Below, piece after piece: positions 1-10,684 of a stretch of DNA of 64,000 bases (within the stretch, counting starts at the first letter, position 1; every line of letters starts with the position of its first letter). The DNA comes from Magicicada septendecula. Lineage: Eukaryota > Arthropoda > Insecta > Hemiptera > Cicadidae. The position numbers were made by a program, and so were the translations under genes. The notes beneath the pieces are model-generated. The model made no database searches and had not been told where the DNA came from. It saw only the letters and a list, made by a program, of their open reading frames with translations. The DNA lies in contig CM068372.1 of assembly GCA_034769895.1 (NCBI GenBank), positions 375,181,258 to 375,245,257 on the forward strand, in the 5' to 3' direction.

Positions 1-298
1 TATATATATCTTTATGCCTTTGGTGTAAGGTGTCCTTCTCGTAATATTTATTAATAATAATCTCTCTCCTTCTCTAAGTACGGGTAAGCTGGTAAATATA
101 CGTTGACTTGGCTATTGGAAATAAATCTATATTTTATATATATCTTTATGCCTTTGGTGTAAGGTGTCCTTCTCGTAATATTTATTAATAATAATCTCTC
201 TCCTTCTCTATGATGCTGTATTTGACTTTGGTTTTTGGTCATGGTACTTGGTCACTGAATGATTATTCGACTTGCGATTTTTTTTTTTTTTTTTTTTT
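1..298 (-). repeat. post-pol segment of gypsy-1 with a direct repeat and a homopolymer run
   Basis: Bases 1-76 recur almost unchanged at 135-210, an offset of 134 bp, so about 1.6 copies of a 134-bp unit are visible and the array may continue outside the window. A T run of about 22 bases at 279-300 (A on the element's coding strand) abuts the pol stop codon. No gene is seen. The 63-codon ORF here spans the repeat and has no recognisable domain. Confidence 0.7.
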
Positions 299-3200
299 TT
301 AATCATGGTACTTTTTTAATGAAGTCTGGTTATACGTACCTTTTACCTTGTTCCTAATTGTGTCAGTTACCTCGTAGGTATTGTTTTTATTGTCTCTGGT
401 TATCGTGAAAGGTCCTGTATATAATAGTAGTAATTTCCTCGTTATGCCTTGTATAGCACTGGGCAATTCTCTATTTTTAACTAACACCTTTTCACCTACC
501 TCATATTTAATTGCCTTAGGCTGTGATTTGATATATTTTTTCCGCTGCTGTTCCGTTTTTTCTAACACCTTATAAAATTTTGCCCCTTCAAATTGGTATG
601 CGGGTTCGTCGGGAAAATTAATAATTTCTTTTATCTCTCGTGGTGGGGGTCTTTCGAACATAACCGTGTATGGCGACATCTCGATGGTATTGTGATGCGA
701 GAAGTTGAGAAAATCCTCGGTAGAGGCTACATATTCATGCCATCTTTTCTGCTCGTTATGGCAGTATGTTCTCAGTAACCGTCCTACCTCCCTTAACACT
801 CTCTCGGCTGGGTTACTATTCGGGTGATATACTGACGTCTTGTACGTTTTTATTCCGTGTTCTCCCAAGCTTTCCTTCCAAAGTTTTCCCCTAAACTGAG
901 TACTGTGGTCCGTAATTATAGAATACGGTCGGCCCACTTCCATTATATAACGCTTGATTATTATGTCTATTATTTTCCTGGTCGTTGCCCTAGTTATTGG
1001 GTATAGCTTTGTATACTTGCTAAAGTGGTCGAAAATGATTAAGATAAATTTATATCGGTGTCTCCCAGCGCTGCGTGGAAAGGGTCCGCAGATATCGAGA
1101 AATACCTTTTCCAATTTTTCGGTAGATAATATGGGTATCATGACCCCTTCCTTCCTCTCGTTATCACACTTTACTTTTTGACAAATATCGCACGACCGTA
1201 TCGCCAGTTGCACCTTCTTATTCATCCCCTTGATGTATGTTTGCTCTTCCAATGCCTTCCTTACTTTGAGGGCACCCATATGTCCGTACCTCTCGTGATA
1301 GTCGATTATTAGCGGTCTCTCTATCGCTGGTGGAATCACTAATTTCCAATTCTCTTGTTGCGGGGTATTCCTAATAAACAAAGTGTCGTCGTGTATACAA
1401 TAAAATCTGTTTATGACCTCATCGCCTTCCTGTACCCTTTTTCTAATATCTCCTAATTTCGGATCGGCCTCTTGTTGTGACTTTATTTCGTGCAAAATAT
1501 CTTTTAAATCCTCCCTGCTCTTGATAATGTGGTAAACCTTGGCTAATTGTTCCTTTTCGCCGTCAAAGGTTTGGTCTGGTATATTGACGCGAGATAAGAC
1601 GTCGGCTGCTACGTTCTGTTTGCCGGGTATATATTCCCATGTGATATTGTACTCTTGCAAGGCCAAAACCCATCTAGTCAGCCTTCCGTGGTTCAGTTTA
1701 CAATGCTTTAAAAATGATATAGATTTGTGGTCGCTTCTAACTGTTATGGGGTACCCTAATATATATGTCCTAAATTTACCGCATGCGAAAACTACACTCA
1801 ACAGTTCTTTTTCGGTAGTATTGTAGTTTCGTTCGCAACTGTTCAGCACGCGGCTAGCAAAGCTAATTACTAAATGGTTACCGTCCTGATCTTCCTGATA
1901 GAGGGCTGCACCTAAACTCACGTTACTGGCATCGCAGTTTAGAAAAAATGGTTTTGTAAAGTCGGGATGATGCAACATTACGGTTTCTAAAAACTTTTCC
2001 TTTATGATATTGAGCACTCCATCTTGCTCTGGTCCCCAAGTCCATTTGTCTTTAGCTGATAACTGCTTTTGGAACCTGGCAGTTAGTTCTGAGTAATTGG
2101 ACCGAAACTTTCTGTAATAGTTGCAGATTCCTAAAAATGACTGCAGCTGTTTCCTATTCTTTGGGGTGGGGAACTTCTGTATGGCCTCTACTTTTTCCTT
2201 GGATGGAGTAATCCCTTGTTCTGTTAAATTAAATCCTAAAAATTTCACCTCATTTGCAATGAATTGGGACTTGTCTAATTTGAGGGTGATATTATTCTCT
2301 GATAATTTCTCTAGCACCTGTTCAACCCTATTACAATGGTCGTCCCAATTCGCTGAAGTCACCAGTAGGTCGTCGACGTACACTGTCGTAAACTTCAGTA
2401 CTTCCTGCCCCAATATTCTGTCCATTATCTTTACAAACACCGCCACAGAATTTATTAAGCCAAAAGGTAACCGCTTAAACTGATAGTTTCTGCCCTCGAA
2501 TATGAATGCCATATATTTCCTACTATCAGGGTGGAGTTCTATCTGCCAGTATCCGCATACCGTATCCCATGAGCTTATATATCTGATTCCGTGGAACTTT
2601 TTTAACATCTCCTCTATCTCCCCAGGTGATGTGCGGTCGTTAACAATCATTTTGTTAATCTCCCTAGCATCGAGACATATACGTACCTTTCCGTTCTTTT
2701 TTGGCACCGCTATGATTGGGCTGGTAAAGGGCGAATGGCTATACTCGATTATGTCGTCCTCTATCATCCTGTTCAATTCTTCCCTGACTTCGTTCTTTAG
2801 TGAGTATGCGATCGGGTACGATTTCCTGTTGAATTCCACCGGAGTTTTGAATTTTATGGTGCACTGATAATCTCTGGCTTTACCTGGAGCATTCGAGAAT
2901 ATGTGTTTATAATGGTTGTATACCTCGATTAATTGTTCCGCCTGTTTTTCGCTGATCAGACCCCTTGCTTTCGTCCTTTGGAAATCCCGTATTTCTTCTA
3001 ACTTTTCTAACCACAACTCTGGGTTTTCCTCCTGATATAATGGCATATTGATTGGACGATCGGTACAATAATAATGGTTCACTATCGCTTGATAAGGTGT
3101 ATTGTCTGTACCACTTCCTTGGACATCGATTAAATTATTGGTCCAAATCCCCTTGTTAGTCTTAAAAGTTATCACCTTACTTTCCAAATCTATTACAGCA

Positions 3201-3685
3201 TTGTATGGCCTAAGTATATCGCAGCCTATTAGTATACTCATGGGTAAATTACTCGCCACTAATAACCCTATTGGTATTGTTACCCCATTACTAGTCATCT
3301 CTAATGACACCTGTTTCTTTATTGATTTATTTTGCCTCCCCGTTGCTCCGACTAAAATAATGTTATTTATCGGTAGAGTGGGTATTGGTAAATTACTATT
3401 TTGTTTAATCCGCTCTAACTCAATGCTATCGATAAGTGACACATTTGACCCCGTGTCAATGAGTAGTATCGCTTCTATGCCATTGATATATGCTTTAATC
3501 TGCACGATACTATTATTCCCTTGGTTACTATTTTTAATGATATTATCACCTTCTTCTAATAACTCCTCTCTAATATCCTTAAGGTAATTATTTATTCTTA
3601 ATATAGTCCCGTCTTTGTCCTGTCTATGTTCGTAATTTGTCACCCCATAATATTGGTTCAGTGAAGGGCGGTTTTCCTTTTCCAC
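299..3685 (-). CDS. pol: gypsy-1 Pol polyprotein (PR-RT-RNase H-IN)
   Basis: This 1,128-codon open frame encodes the enzymes that copy and integrate the element. An aspartic protease motif DTGSN is near residue 77. The reverse transcriptase has a YVDD catalytic loop near residue 435. RNase H follows with an NCDAS motif near residue 583. Integrase has an HHCC zinc domain (two His near 793-798, CDIC near 830), then a D in DICGPF near 865, a second D in ITDHS near 925 and an E in NPAERV near 960. The second D is followed by HS where gypsy integrases commonly have QG or HG. The frame is open upstream of the GTG at 3685 as far as the heptamer at 3697-3703, so Pol is probably made as a Gag-Pol fusion by -1 frameshifting. 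No internal stop is present, unlike gag. Confidence 0.93.
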   Translation of the reverse strand: MEKENRPSLNQYYGVTNYEHRQDKDGTILRINNYLKDIREELLEEGDNIIKNSNQGNNSIVQIKAYINGIEAILLIDTGSNVSLIDSIELERIKQNSNLPIPTLPINNIILVGATGRQNKSIKKQVSLEMTSNGVTIPIGLLVASNLPMSILIGCDILRPYNAVIDLESKVITFKTNKGIWTNNLIDVQGSGTDNTPYQAIVNHYYCTDRPINMPLYQEENPELWLEKLEEIRDFQRTKARGLISEKQAEQLIEVYNHYKHIFSNAPGKARDYQCTIKFKTPVEFNRKSYPIAYSLKNEVREELNRMIEDDIIEYSHSPFTSPIIAVPKKNGKVRICLDAREINKMIVNDRTSPGEIEEMLKKFHGIRYISSWDTVCGYWQIELHPDSRKYMAFIFEGRNYQFKRLPFGLINSVAVFVKIMDRILGQEVLKFTTVYVDDLLVTSANWDDHCNRVEQVLEKLSENNITLKLDKSQFIANEVKFLGFNLTEQGITPSKEKVEAIQKFPTPKNRKQLQSFLGICNYYRKFRSNYSELTARFQKQLSAKDKWTWGPEQDGVLNIIKEKFLETVMLHHPDFTKPFFLNCDASNVSLGAALYQEDQDGNHLVISFASRVLNSCERNYNTTEKELLSVVFACGKFRTYILGYPITVRSDHKSISFLKHCKLNHGRLTRWVLALQEYNITWEYIPGKQNVAADVLSRVNIPDQTFDGEKEQLAKVYHIIKSREDLKDILHEIKSQQEADPKLGDIRKRVQEGDEVINRFYCIHDDTLFIRNTPQQENWKLVIPPAIERPLIIDYHERYGHMGALKVRKALEEQTYIKGMNKKVQLAIRSCDICQKVKCDNERKEGVMIPILSTEKLEKVFLDICGPFPRSAGRHRYKFILIIFDHFSKYTKLYPITRATTRKIIDIIIKRYIMEVGRPYSIITDHSTQFRGKLWKESLGEHGIKTYKTSVYHPNSNPAERVLREVGRLLRTYCHNEQKRWHEYVASTEDFLNFSHHNTIEMSPYTVMFERPPPREIKEIINFPDEPAYQFEGAKFYKVLEKTEQQRKKYIKSQPKAIKYEVGEKVLVKNRELPSAIQGITRKLLLLYTGPFTITRDNKNNTYEVTDTIRNKVKGTYNQTSLKKYHD

Positions 3686-3703
3686 TGCCGCGTTTAGTTT
3701 AAA
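3659..3703 (-). other. -1 ribosomal frameshift signal at the gypsy-1 gag/pol junction
   Basis: On the minus strand the heptamer TTTAAAC (3703 to 3697) lies in the gag frame as T TTA AAC, immediately before the gag stop TAA (3696-3694). A -1 shift there enters the pol frame directly. This is a canonical X XXY YYZ slippery sequence. Downstream, GCGG (3691-3688) can pair with CCGC (3671-3668), and CAGTG (3687-3683) with CACTG (3663-3659). The interleaved order would give an H-type pseudoknot, although no nucleotide separates the first two strands, which would strain it. The heptamer is clear; the fold is tentative. Confidence 0.75.
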
Positions 3704-5699
3704 TGAGCCACGGTCTCATTGGCCCGGTCTCCCGGAACATTGGGTTGCTGACCCGTCTGTGTTTCCTGCCTGACCTCGGGAGGTTGGCTATTCGCCGTGT
3801 TACCCTGGCTAGCTGGCGCCTGTTGTGGGTAAAACATGTAAGTGGGTACATTAGGTGGATATGGCCGTCGGTTATTGGCCATTGTATAATTTACCTGGGG
3901 CCTATATTCATTTTGGTTTCTCCTATCGCCTCCTCCTTGGTTTCTCTCGCTACGATAACCATTACGTTGACCATAATTACTTCCTCTATAATTATTCCCA
4001 CGATAACCGTTTCCCTGGTGGAAGTTCCTACCGTAGTTATTCCCGGTGTAATTACCTCTGTTTGGTCCCGGATAGTTGCGGTTAATTGGGCCCTGAGTGT
4101 TATCATTTCGGCCATTTGGTGGGATATTATTATTCTGATTATTGGTGTTTAGATTATTACCGTTCCCACCTCCATTCCGGTTTGGTCCGTTATTATTGTT
4201 GTTGTACTCTACCTTACGATTGGGGGGTTGGTAATCCTGGAACCTTCCTGTGGATTCGCAATTTTCCAATAATTTGGCCAGATCGGCTATTTTGCTAATC
4301 TGTTGGTATAATTGGGCATCCTTGATACCATAGCTGTAATGTCCAGCTAACTGCCTTACCAAACATTCTTCTGGGATCGGCGGTATCAACTTCCGTGCTA
4401 AACATACCTTTCCCAGGAAATAAGACGTCGGGGACTGTCCATAGGACGCGTCGTATTTGCCATAGAAAATGTCCATTCTTACCCTGTTTTGTGCGGTCTC
4501 TGACCAATACTTTTCCTTAAACTGGCGTTTAAACTCTGCTAAATTCGTTATTTCGGGTCGTACCGCTATCCACCAGTTATCCTTAGTATTTTTAAATGTC
4601 TCGTCAAGCATCTCTCTTATTCTGTCCCACCTTGTTTCTCTATTTCTCCCAATAAACTCTTCCATTCTTTCTAGAAATTCCATTGGGTTTCGTCGATAGT
4701 TTTGGAAGTTGATTACTTCCCTGTTTTCACCATGACACGTATGAGTGTTTAGTATTGGTGTGTCTCTCAGCGCCTCTAATCTTTCCTGCAGGTTTTTCTC
4801 TCTCTGGTCTATTTCCAGTATACTATTTTTGTTAGTTTTTATCTGTTCGTCCAGCCTGTTAGCGATGTCATATGTTTTCTGCATCCTCTCGCTAACGTCT
4901 TTCTGGACTTCTCCCACCTCCTGCATGATGGCGTCTTGGTTCTGCCTTACCTTGTTTTCAAGATTTCTAACATCTTGTTTGGTCTCTACTGTTTGTTCCT
5001 CTAGATTTTCGAAACGTGTATTATTTCCCTCCTGTAATCTTTCCAACTGTTTCTCCATATTTTCGACCTTCCTGTCACTATCGATTTTATTATCATTGAT
5101 CGTTTTGTTTACTGTTTCGTACTTTATGCTAATTTCTTTTTTCAGGGACTCTATACTTTTTTTATTCTCCTCCTAAAATATCTCCAGTTTTTTCCCATTA
5201 TCATTTATTTTCTCGGTTATATCCTCCCTTAAAAATTCTATGTTTTTGTCTAATTTCCCCATATTTTTATTATTCTCCTCCTTATCTTCCTGTCTATTTT
5301 TATTCAGGGATTCTATATTTTTGTTCATATCCTCCTTTAAAGATTCTATACTTCCTTTTATTTCTGCCTTGTCTTCCCGTCTCTTTTTATTACTCTCCTC
5401 CTTGTCTTCCTGTCTATTTTTATTCATATTTTCTTCCATTTTTTGGAGCATCATCATTAATATATTCGTGTCAGCACTCCCTGTTATTTTTTCTGGTTCG
5501 GGTTTCTCTGTATGTTCTACCATTTGTATGGGTTCTTCTCCCGTTTGCTCCTCTAATTCGTCTGCCATTTGTACCGGTCTTTCCATTTCTATTGTGGGCG
5601 GTTCTAATTCTGTTTCCTCGACCTGTACTGCCTCTCCGTTTCCACACTTAACTCGGGTTCCGCAGTCTTCTTCACCTTCTTTCCCTTTGGTTGCGGCAT
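3694..5699 (-). pseudogene. gag: gypsy-1 Gag, broken by a frameshift and an in-frame stop
   Basis: The likely start is the ATG at 5699-5697. That frame closes within about 30 codons, and the body lies in another frame, so there is an indel near 5630-5640. The main frame then runs to 3694 with one in-frame TAG at 5175-5173, giving roughly 670 codons in all. The N-terminal third is a long Lys/Glu/Asn-rich coiled coil with repeated NKNRQEDKEE-like segments. A capsid-like region follows (around 4700-4260, with FLERMEEFIG and WRID-type helices). The C-terminal region is Asn/Gly/Arg-rich (about 4210-3830) and no CCHC zinc knuckle is seen. It overlaps the pol frame at the frameshift heptamer. Confidence 0.85.
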
Positions 5700-5904
5700 T
5701 TTAATATGTTGGTAGTTGCCGGGCTTGTTCCGTCTTTTTCAAGCCTCACTAGTTGGGCTGCCAATTTATAGAAAAACAAGTAGTCAGTGTTGTTTAAATG
5801 TTTGTGTTGTAAAATGTCGGGCGTTACCTCCGCGCACTTTTGTTACTTACTCTGTTGACTGGATCCTCTGCAGTGATGTAGTCCTGTAACACAACTTAAT
5901 ACTA

Positions 5905-5922
5905 TGCTTTTTGTGGGCGCCA
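5905..5922 (-). promoter_or_regulatory. gypsy-1 primer-binding site
   Basis: The minus strand reads TGGCGCCCACAAAAAGC starting at 5922, two bases after a CCA that would end the 5' LTR at 5925. The first eight bases match the 3' ends of tRNAs used by many gypsy elements; the rest does not match the common tRNA-Lys pattern, so the primer tRNA is not assigned. The leader between here and the gag ATG is about 205 bases. Confidence 0.7.
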
Positions 5923-5924
5923 CT

Positions 5925-7070
5925 TGGAAACGTTTGTTCCAAGAAAAAAAAAAAATGTGATTGATAAAATTTTTAAATCTACGAAAAAATTTAAACAAGT
6001 CAGTTTAGCTTGGAAAAATCAGTTAAGTTTAATGATTCTTCAAAAACAAACAAATCGTCTGAAGTACTAACATTCATAGAAAAAAATTATAATATTGCAG
6101 AGAAAAAATTTTACAAGTTATTATTATTGACAATTTTTTTATATATCCAATCAAGTATCGGCTAGCATATTTCAGATTTTGACTCAGTTGAAAAGCATGA
6201 GTTTAATTCGTGAAAAAATCTTTACTCTCAGGACGTAACTCCTTTGAACTACCAAGACATATCAATTAGATGCCTTACAAGAAAAAACTAAGTGATTTGA
6301 AGGTGTATGTGTGGCGTGTGAAGTACAACTGCGTGATAAAATGTAACCAGGTAACAAATGACTTTAATTTTGGTAACTCACGTTCCAATGGTTATTTATT
6401 CTCGCACTGGACACTCCTTTCGGGTAGTTTCTCAATCTCGCCTCTTCGGGTGTACACTGAATCTATTTAAAGTCAAATTTTGCGATCATTTACTTTTTCC
6501 GCACTTTCGTAAAAACGTTTGGCAGTAGAATATCGTTCAAACGCCGCCAAAAGCTCGTCAGCTGCTCCGCGTTAATTCAGAAATCGGCCACCGCAGCGCT
6601 GATTCCCATGCAGTGTTGAGGAAGGCTTTGTGTATTGTATGTTTACGTTAGGGGGAATTATTGTCACGTTAGTCAGTCAATGCGAACACAGCAGAATTCG
6701 TTCTCTATTTAAATGTTTGGTCCCTCCTGGGCTGTGGACGTTCTGGCTGCGTGATTTCTATTAAAATTTGCCGTATCGCTGCTCTATTTCAGCGATACTT
6801 TTGGCGAAGATCCTCGTTGAGGTTAAGTCAGTCAGTATGTCTACGTACGGGAAAAGCCTTCCTGCCGTGTCTTGTCGATTTCTCGCCTCTTCGGTTTCGC
6901 CTTAGCTGCGTTGATCAGTGTTGTGTGAGATGCATCAGCTCTGGAGTTCAAGTTTCAAGTGTTTTTGGGTTGAATTTGGTCTCTCTTTTATACTAATTCA
7001 GGCTGACTGTTTTCATCGACTTCCGGTATATTTGTGTAAAAATTCTTTCTAGAATGTTCGAGAATAAACG
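5925..7070 (-). repeat. probable 5' LTR of gypsy-1 (right edge estimated)
   Basis: The region upstream of the PBS is non-coding. A TATA-like ATTTAAATAG lies on the minus strand near 6717-6706, and a heat-shock-like element is at 7047-7064, about 340 bases further upstream. The partner LTR is outside the window, so the start cannot be fixed. Short ORFs on the plus strand here (6270-6470, 6751-6996) show no recognisable domain and are taken as chance. Confidence 0.5.
7047..7064. promoter_or_regulatory. four-unit heat-shock element
   Basis: The 18 bases are TTC TA GAA TG TTC GA GAA, four perfectly spaced inverted NGAAN units, which is the binding pattern of heat-shock factor trimers. It lies upstream of the TATA-like site of the gypsy-1 LTR in the expected U3 position. 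Whether it drives the element, or lies just outside the LTR, is inferred. Confidence 0.55.
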
Positions 7071-8720
7071 AAATGGAATGTCATAGAACAATTTTCACTT
7101 CCGTAGAAGCTTTTAGAACGAATTTCTTATTCTTCATACAAAGGATATTTCAAAAATTACTCTGGTATTTATCAAACAGTTTTACATTAGTACTCACAAT
7201 TTGTATGCCATTAATACATTTAGATTCCCTGTTTTTAACTGAATCTAGCGATACTAAATATGATTGGTTTCTAATTAACTTAAGTCTAATAAACAATACA
7301 ATATACAACCCTCACCTTGAGTTGTTGTCATTGAAAACTCATTTTTTATAACAAAAATTGGTGTGGAGTTACAAAGTTCCTTCCACAAGCTGAACATCTA
7401 CTACTACTACTTTCCTACAACAAAATAAACAAATTTTAACATAGATAAAACACAAATAAATACAATTTTATATGGCCTCTGCTCATGGCCTAGATTCTTG
7501 TCAGTTTTCTAATACAATGATTAGTCTTTTTCTTTAATATATGTATTATTTCACTACTGTACACACAGAGTTTATTATTTTGTCTATCTTTTGTGATACC
7601 TGGTTACTTTGTACATATATTATATTTATCACAAGATGACATAGCATCATTGATTGGTCTTGAGATGTCCTTTTTTTACGGCGTGACAAATCTCACTCTA
7701 ATTAGTTAAATTCTTTTAGAATTGACTTTACTTTCAACTGAGTTTGTTTCTTATTAAGGTATACTGATGTATTGTACCTTTCTATCTTATTTTTGTTAGT
7801 ATTAAGTAAGTATTTAGTCAGATATGACAATTTTTGTACTGGATGATTGGTTCCAGCCATACATGGTATAAGTAAATATTTTGCTAACTTGACTATTACA
7901 ATGTTAAAGTTAGTCAGGTATATTAGCATAGTTGCTTTATATCATATTACAGCTTTCTAATGCAATTTGGTTGCATTTTGGCAACATTAAATTCATAAAT
8001 TATACAACATTAGATGCCTATTACATGTTTTTAGTTAACACTGTTTTTGGCTATTTTGACTGCTTTTTATTCATTTGACAGCTTCCTTTATTTAAGATAA
8101 ATTGTTCACTATTGTCTGCTTGACAATTACATATAGTTTTTATTTAAATCTGATAATAATTAATTTTTTCATGAAATCTTGGTGTATGGTCTCAAATCGT
8201 TAATTTTTTTTGTGTCATTGCAAATATACAATTTTTATTTTAACTTAGATTCTTTCTAATAATGTCTTTAAGTCATTTAATACATTTATTTTATTTACAT
8301 CACATAATATAATAATGGATCATGTCCATTTATTCACAAAAAATAGTTTTTTAATACTCTATTCATAGTTAAAAACTCAATAATTATTGACTCTATTTTG
8401 GTTAATTCTGACATTATTTCTCTCTCTTATAGTGTCTTATGGTTTTTTCACTCTTATTCACTTTAATAATATATATGGGGTTTTGTCTTAGTCATAGTTT
8501 GGTCGTTTTTTCAAGTTGATAGAAATAATTATTATACAAAATTACACAATTTTTTGGGACTACTTGGGTTCGATACTGTTCACCTCACTTTCCTCTTATG
8601 CTAACTTACTATATAAATGATTTCTTTTTATGGAACGTTCTGTGACGTTACACTGTTGAATGTGGTATACAAACCATAATAGATGAAAGTATTTGTAGAA
8701 ACGACGGACACATTAAAGAT
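7071..8720. other. AT-rich stretch without recognisable gene
   Basis: Low-complexity AT-rich DNA. The ORFs at 7073-7351 (plus) and 7702-7929 (minus) have no known domain and a composition that follows the background. Nothing else is supported. Confidence 0.6.
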
Positions 8721-8729
8721 CTAAAAAAT

Positions 8730-9250
8730 GTGAGATCAGTGACTGTACATACCAATTTCCGTAAAAATTACATGTCGAAGAACAGCGTCACGGGGTTTAA
8801 ACAGTGGCAGGAGACAGATGTTCCTAGTACATTTCAATGCTCTCCTCGTAAAAAACGTATAGCCTCTTTCATTTTTAAAGAACTGTGCTTCATTTGTGGC
8901 GAAGGAGCCAATAAAGCAATTGAGAAGGAAAAAAAAGAGCAATATCGACACATAATTAGGCAAGTAAGTAGTATTTCATTAAAAGAAAATATTATGAGAG
9001 CAGCCGAAGCACGTGATGACAAGCTTAGAAGAGAAGTAAAAATCGTGTTATTAATGAGATTGATTTAGTAGCAGCTGATGCACAATATCATGACAAATGT
9101 TTGCAACATTTCCTTCTACCTACTTCGGAGGGGGGGGGGGCCCATTGGATGAGAAAGTTAAAGTAGCTATGGTAGATATTTTTTTACATCGAAAATAATG
9201 AAGATTCTCAATTTACTTTGACAGAGTTGAGAGATCTAGTTAGAAATTAT
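8730..9250 (+). pseudogene. zinc-binding-domain ORF fragment of an unidentified repeat
   Basis: The 112-codon ORF at 8730-9068 contains a C-x2-C pair (CFICGEGANK, about residues 52-61) and a charged helix. Reading the other frame from about 9045 restores a segment ending VAADAQYHDKC, so the original domain was C-x2-C...H-x3-C and is broken by a one- or two-base indel near 9045. A G run at 9128-9137 and stops near 9198 end it. The pattern (FICG, then VDL-A-A-YHxxC) recurs in proteins encoded by repeats in arthropod genomes; I cannot name the family. Plausibly the N-terminal part of a decayed transposon ORF. Confidence 0.4.
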
Positions 9251-9259
9251 GATGAAGAC

Positions 9260-10675
9260 GAAAGCGAAATTAATTAATAATATTAATTAATTAATTGTGT
9301 TAATTAATTATATTATTAATCCACGAAAATTTGTTTTTAATTATTAATGCCATAACCCTACATAACATGGATTAGGCCTACTGGGGAAACCATGTAAAAA
9401 AAAACGTGCCTTGCATTCTACTTTGAAGGTGGTGCAGAAATGAGTACATTGAGTGGCTTTGATATTTTCTCTGCGTCACTTCGTGAAAACGGCTAGTTTT
9501 ACATGAAAATTGTATAGAACCTTTTTTATAGAGAATATTAAGATCTACAATTTAGTTTTCACTTCTATTGTCATCCGACCAATAGGAAGCAAGGTATTTG
9601 CAAAAAAACATTTTTTGTGATCTTTGACCTTTAATAACTCGAGACACATACACGATTGGCATTGTGACTTTTCACATGTTATTCAGGACGTTGAAATAAA
9701 GCTGTATACAAAAATCTAGATCAGTAAGGTTTTTTGGGCAGTTTTCTCCTTAAATCACTGGGCTATATGGTAAGTACAACAGAAGCAACCTGTATATTAA
9801 ATAATTAAACAATAAAAAAGCTGAGAATTAACAGACATAATTAACACATTTTCAGTAAACAATATCTTTTTATAAATTTAATTAAATTAGGCAGCTACTA
9901 TTAAGTGTTTTAATTACATTATATAAATAATTTGCAGTATCTTAAAAAGCTTACATAACAATCTGTCGAATTTCCTGATTGGTCGATTAGACATTCCTTG
10001 GCATAACTATATTCCTCTATTTTTTGACAGCCTTTGAAAGAGTGTGGATTCCTTAACGTCCGTTTAGTAAGTTTGTTATTGAAGTCTGCAATAATTAAAC
10101 ATTTTATATAAGTTATGTTCTTGTTTATTTTTTTAAATGTGTAATTACACATACACACACACACATATCCACGCATGCATCATAGTCATAGCTAAAAAGG
10201 AGCTCGTAAACTTTCAAGGTTTTCATTAATAATAACAGAGTTTTTCAGTTTATTACGTGTTGTTTAATTTCTCTGGTAACTAGCATTTCACCCATTCTAC
10301 GTTGAGGCATCCTCAGTGGCTGGAGGATGCTCAGACTCAGTCCAGCCAATCACAATCCCTCATCTCAGTACGAGCACAATGTCTGGTTTTATGAGAAATA
10401 AAACACCACATGTTAAACTAAAAATCAGTTTTGTTAAAAAAGAGGAGTATTGCTAGCCAAAATTTCAAGTATTAAACAAAATATTTTTTTGTATGTTAAA
10501 TGGTAGAACATGACTTACACAGTATTTTGTTTACAGAAACAATTGTTTGTTGTCTATTGAAACTATAACACTAATTTACAAAGCAATATGTGTGGAAAGA
10601 AACTCAGCAATGTATTACGTGTATAATACAAGTACCCAAAGTACTTTTTTAAGTTCCTTTTTGTACCATCTGAAT
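9260..10675. other. AT-rich stretch without recognisable gene
   Basis: An alternating ATTAATTA-rich palindromic tract lies at about 9265-9322 and a short CA tract at 10148-10166. The minus-strand ORF at 9919-10176 has no recognisable domain. Nothing further is supported. Confidence 0.55.
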
Positions 10676-10684
10676 AGATCATGA

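Larger units (their letters stand above)
1..7070 (-). mobile_element. gypsy-1: Ty3/gypsy LTR retrotransposon, left end outside window
   Basis: Reading on the minus strand from right to left there are a probable 5' LTR (from 5925 upward), a primer-binding site, a coiled-coil gag and a full-length pol ending at 299. The domain order protease, reverse transcriptase, RNase H, integrase is that of Ty3/gypsy. No env-like ORF follows pol. The matching 3' LTR is not in the window, so the LTR length and the outer right boundary (given as about 7070) are estimates. Gag carries at least one frameshift and one stop codon, so this copy cannot make intact Gag, although pol is open throughout. Confidence 0.85.

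Noticed and set aside
299-300. env-like gene after pol in the gypsy elements
   Set aside because: No membrane glycoprotein ORF follows pol in gypsy-1 or gypsy-4; gypsy-3 is truncated, so nothing can be claimed there.
3102-3587. Long antisense ORFs over gypsy-1 pol and gag (for example 3102-3587)
   Set aside because: Shadows of the real minus-strand genes; hydrophobic composition is an artefact of the complement.
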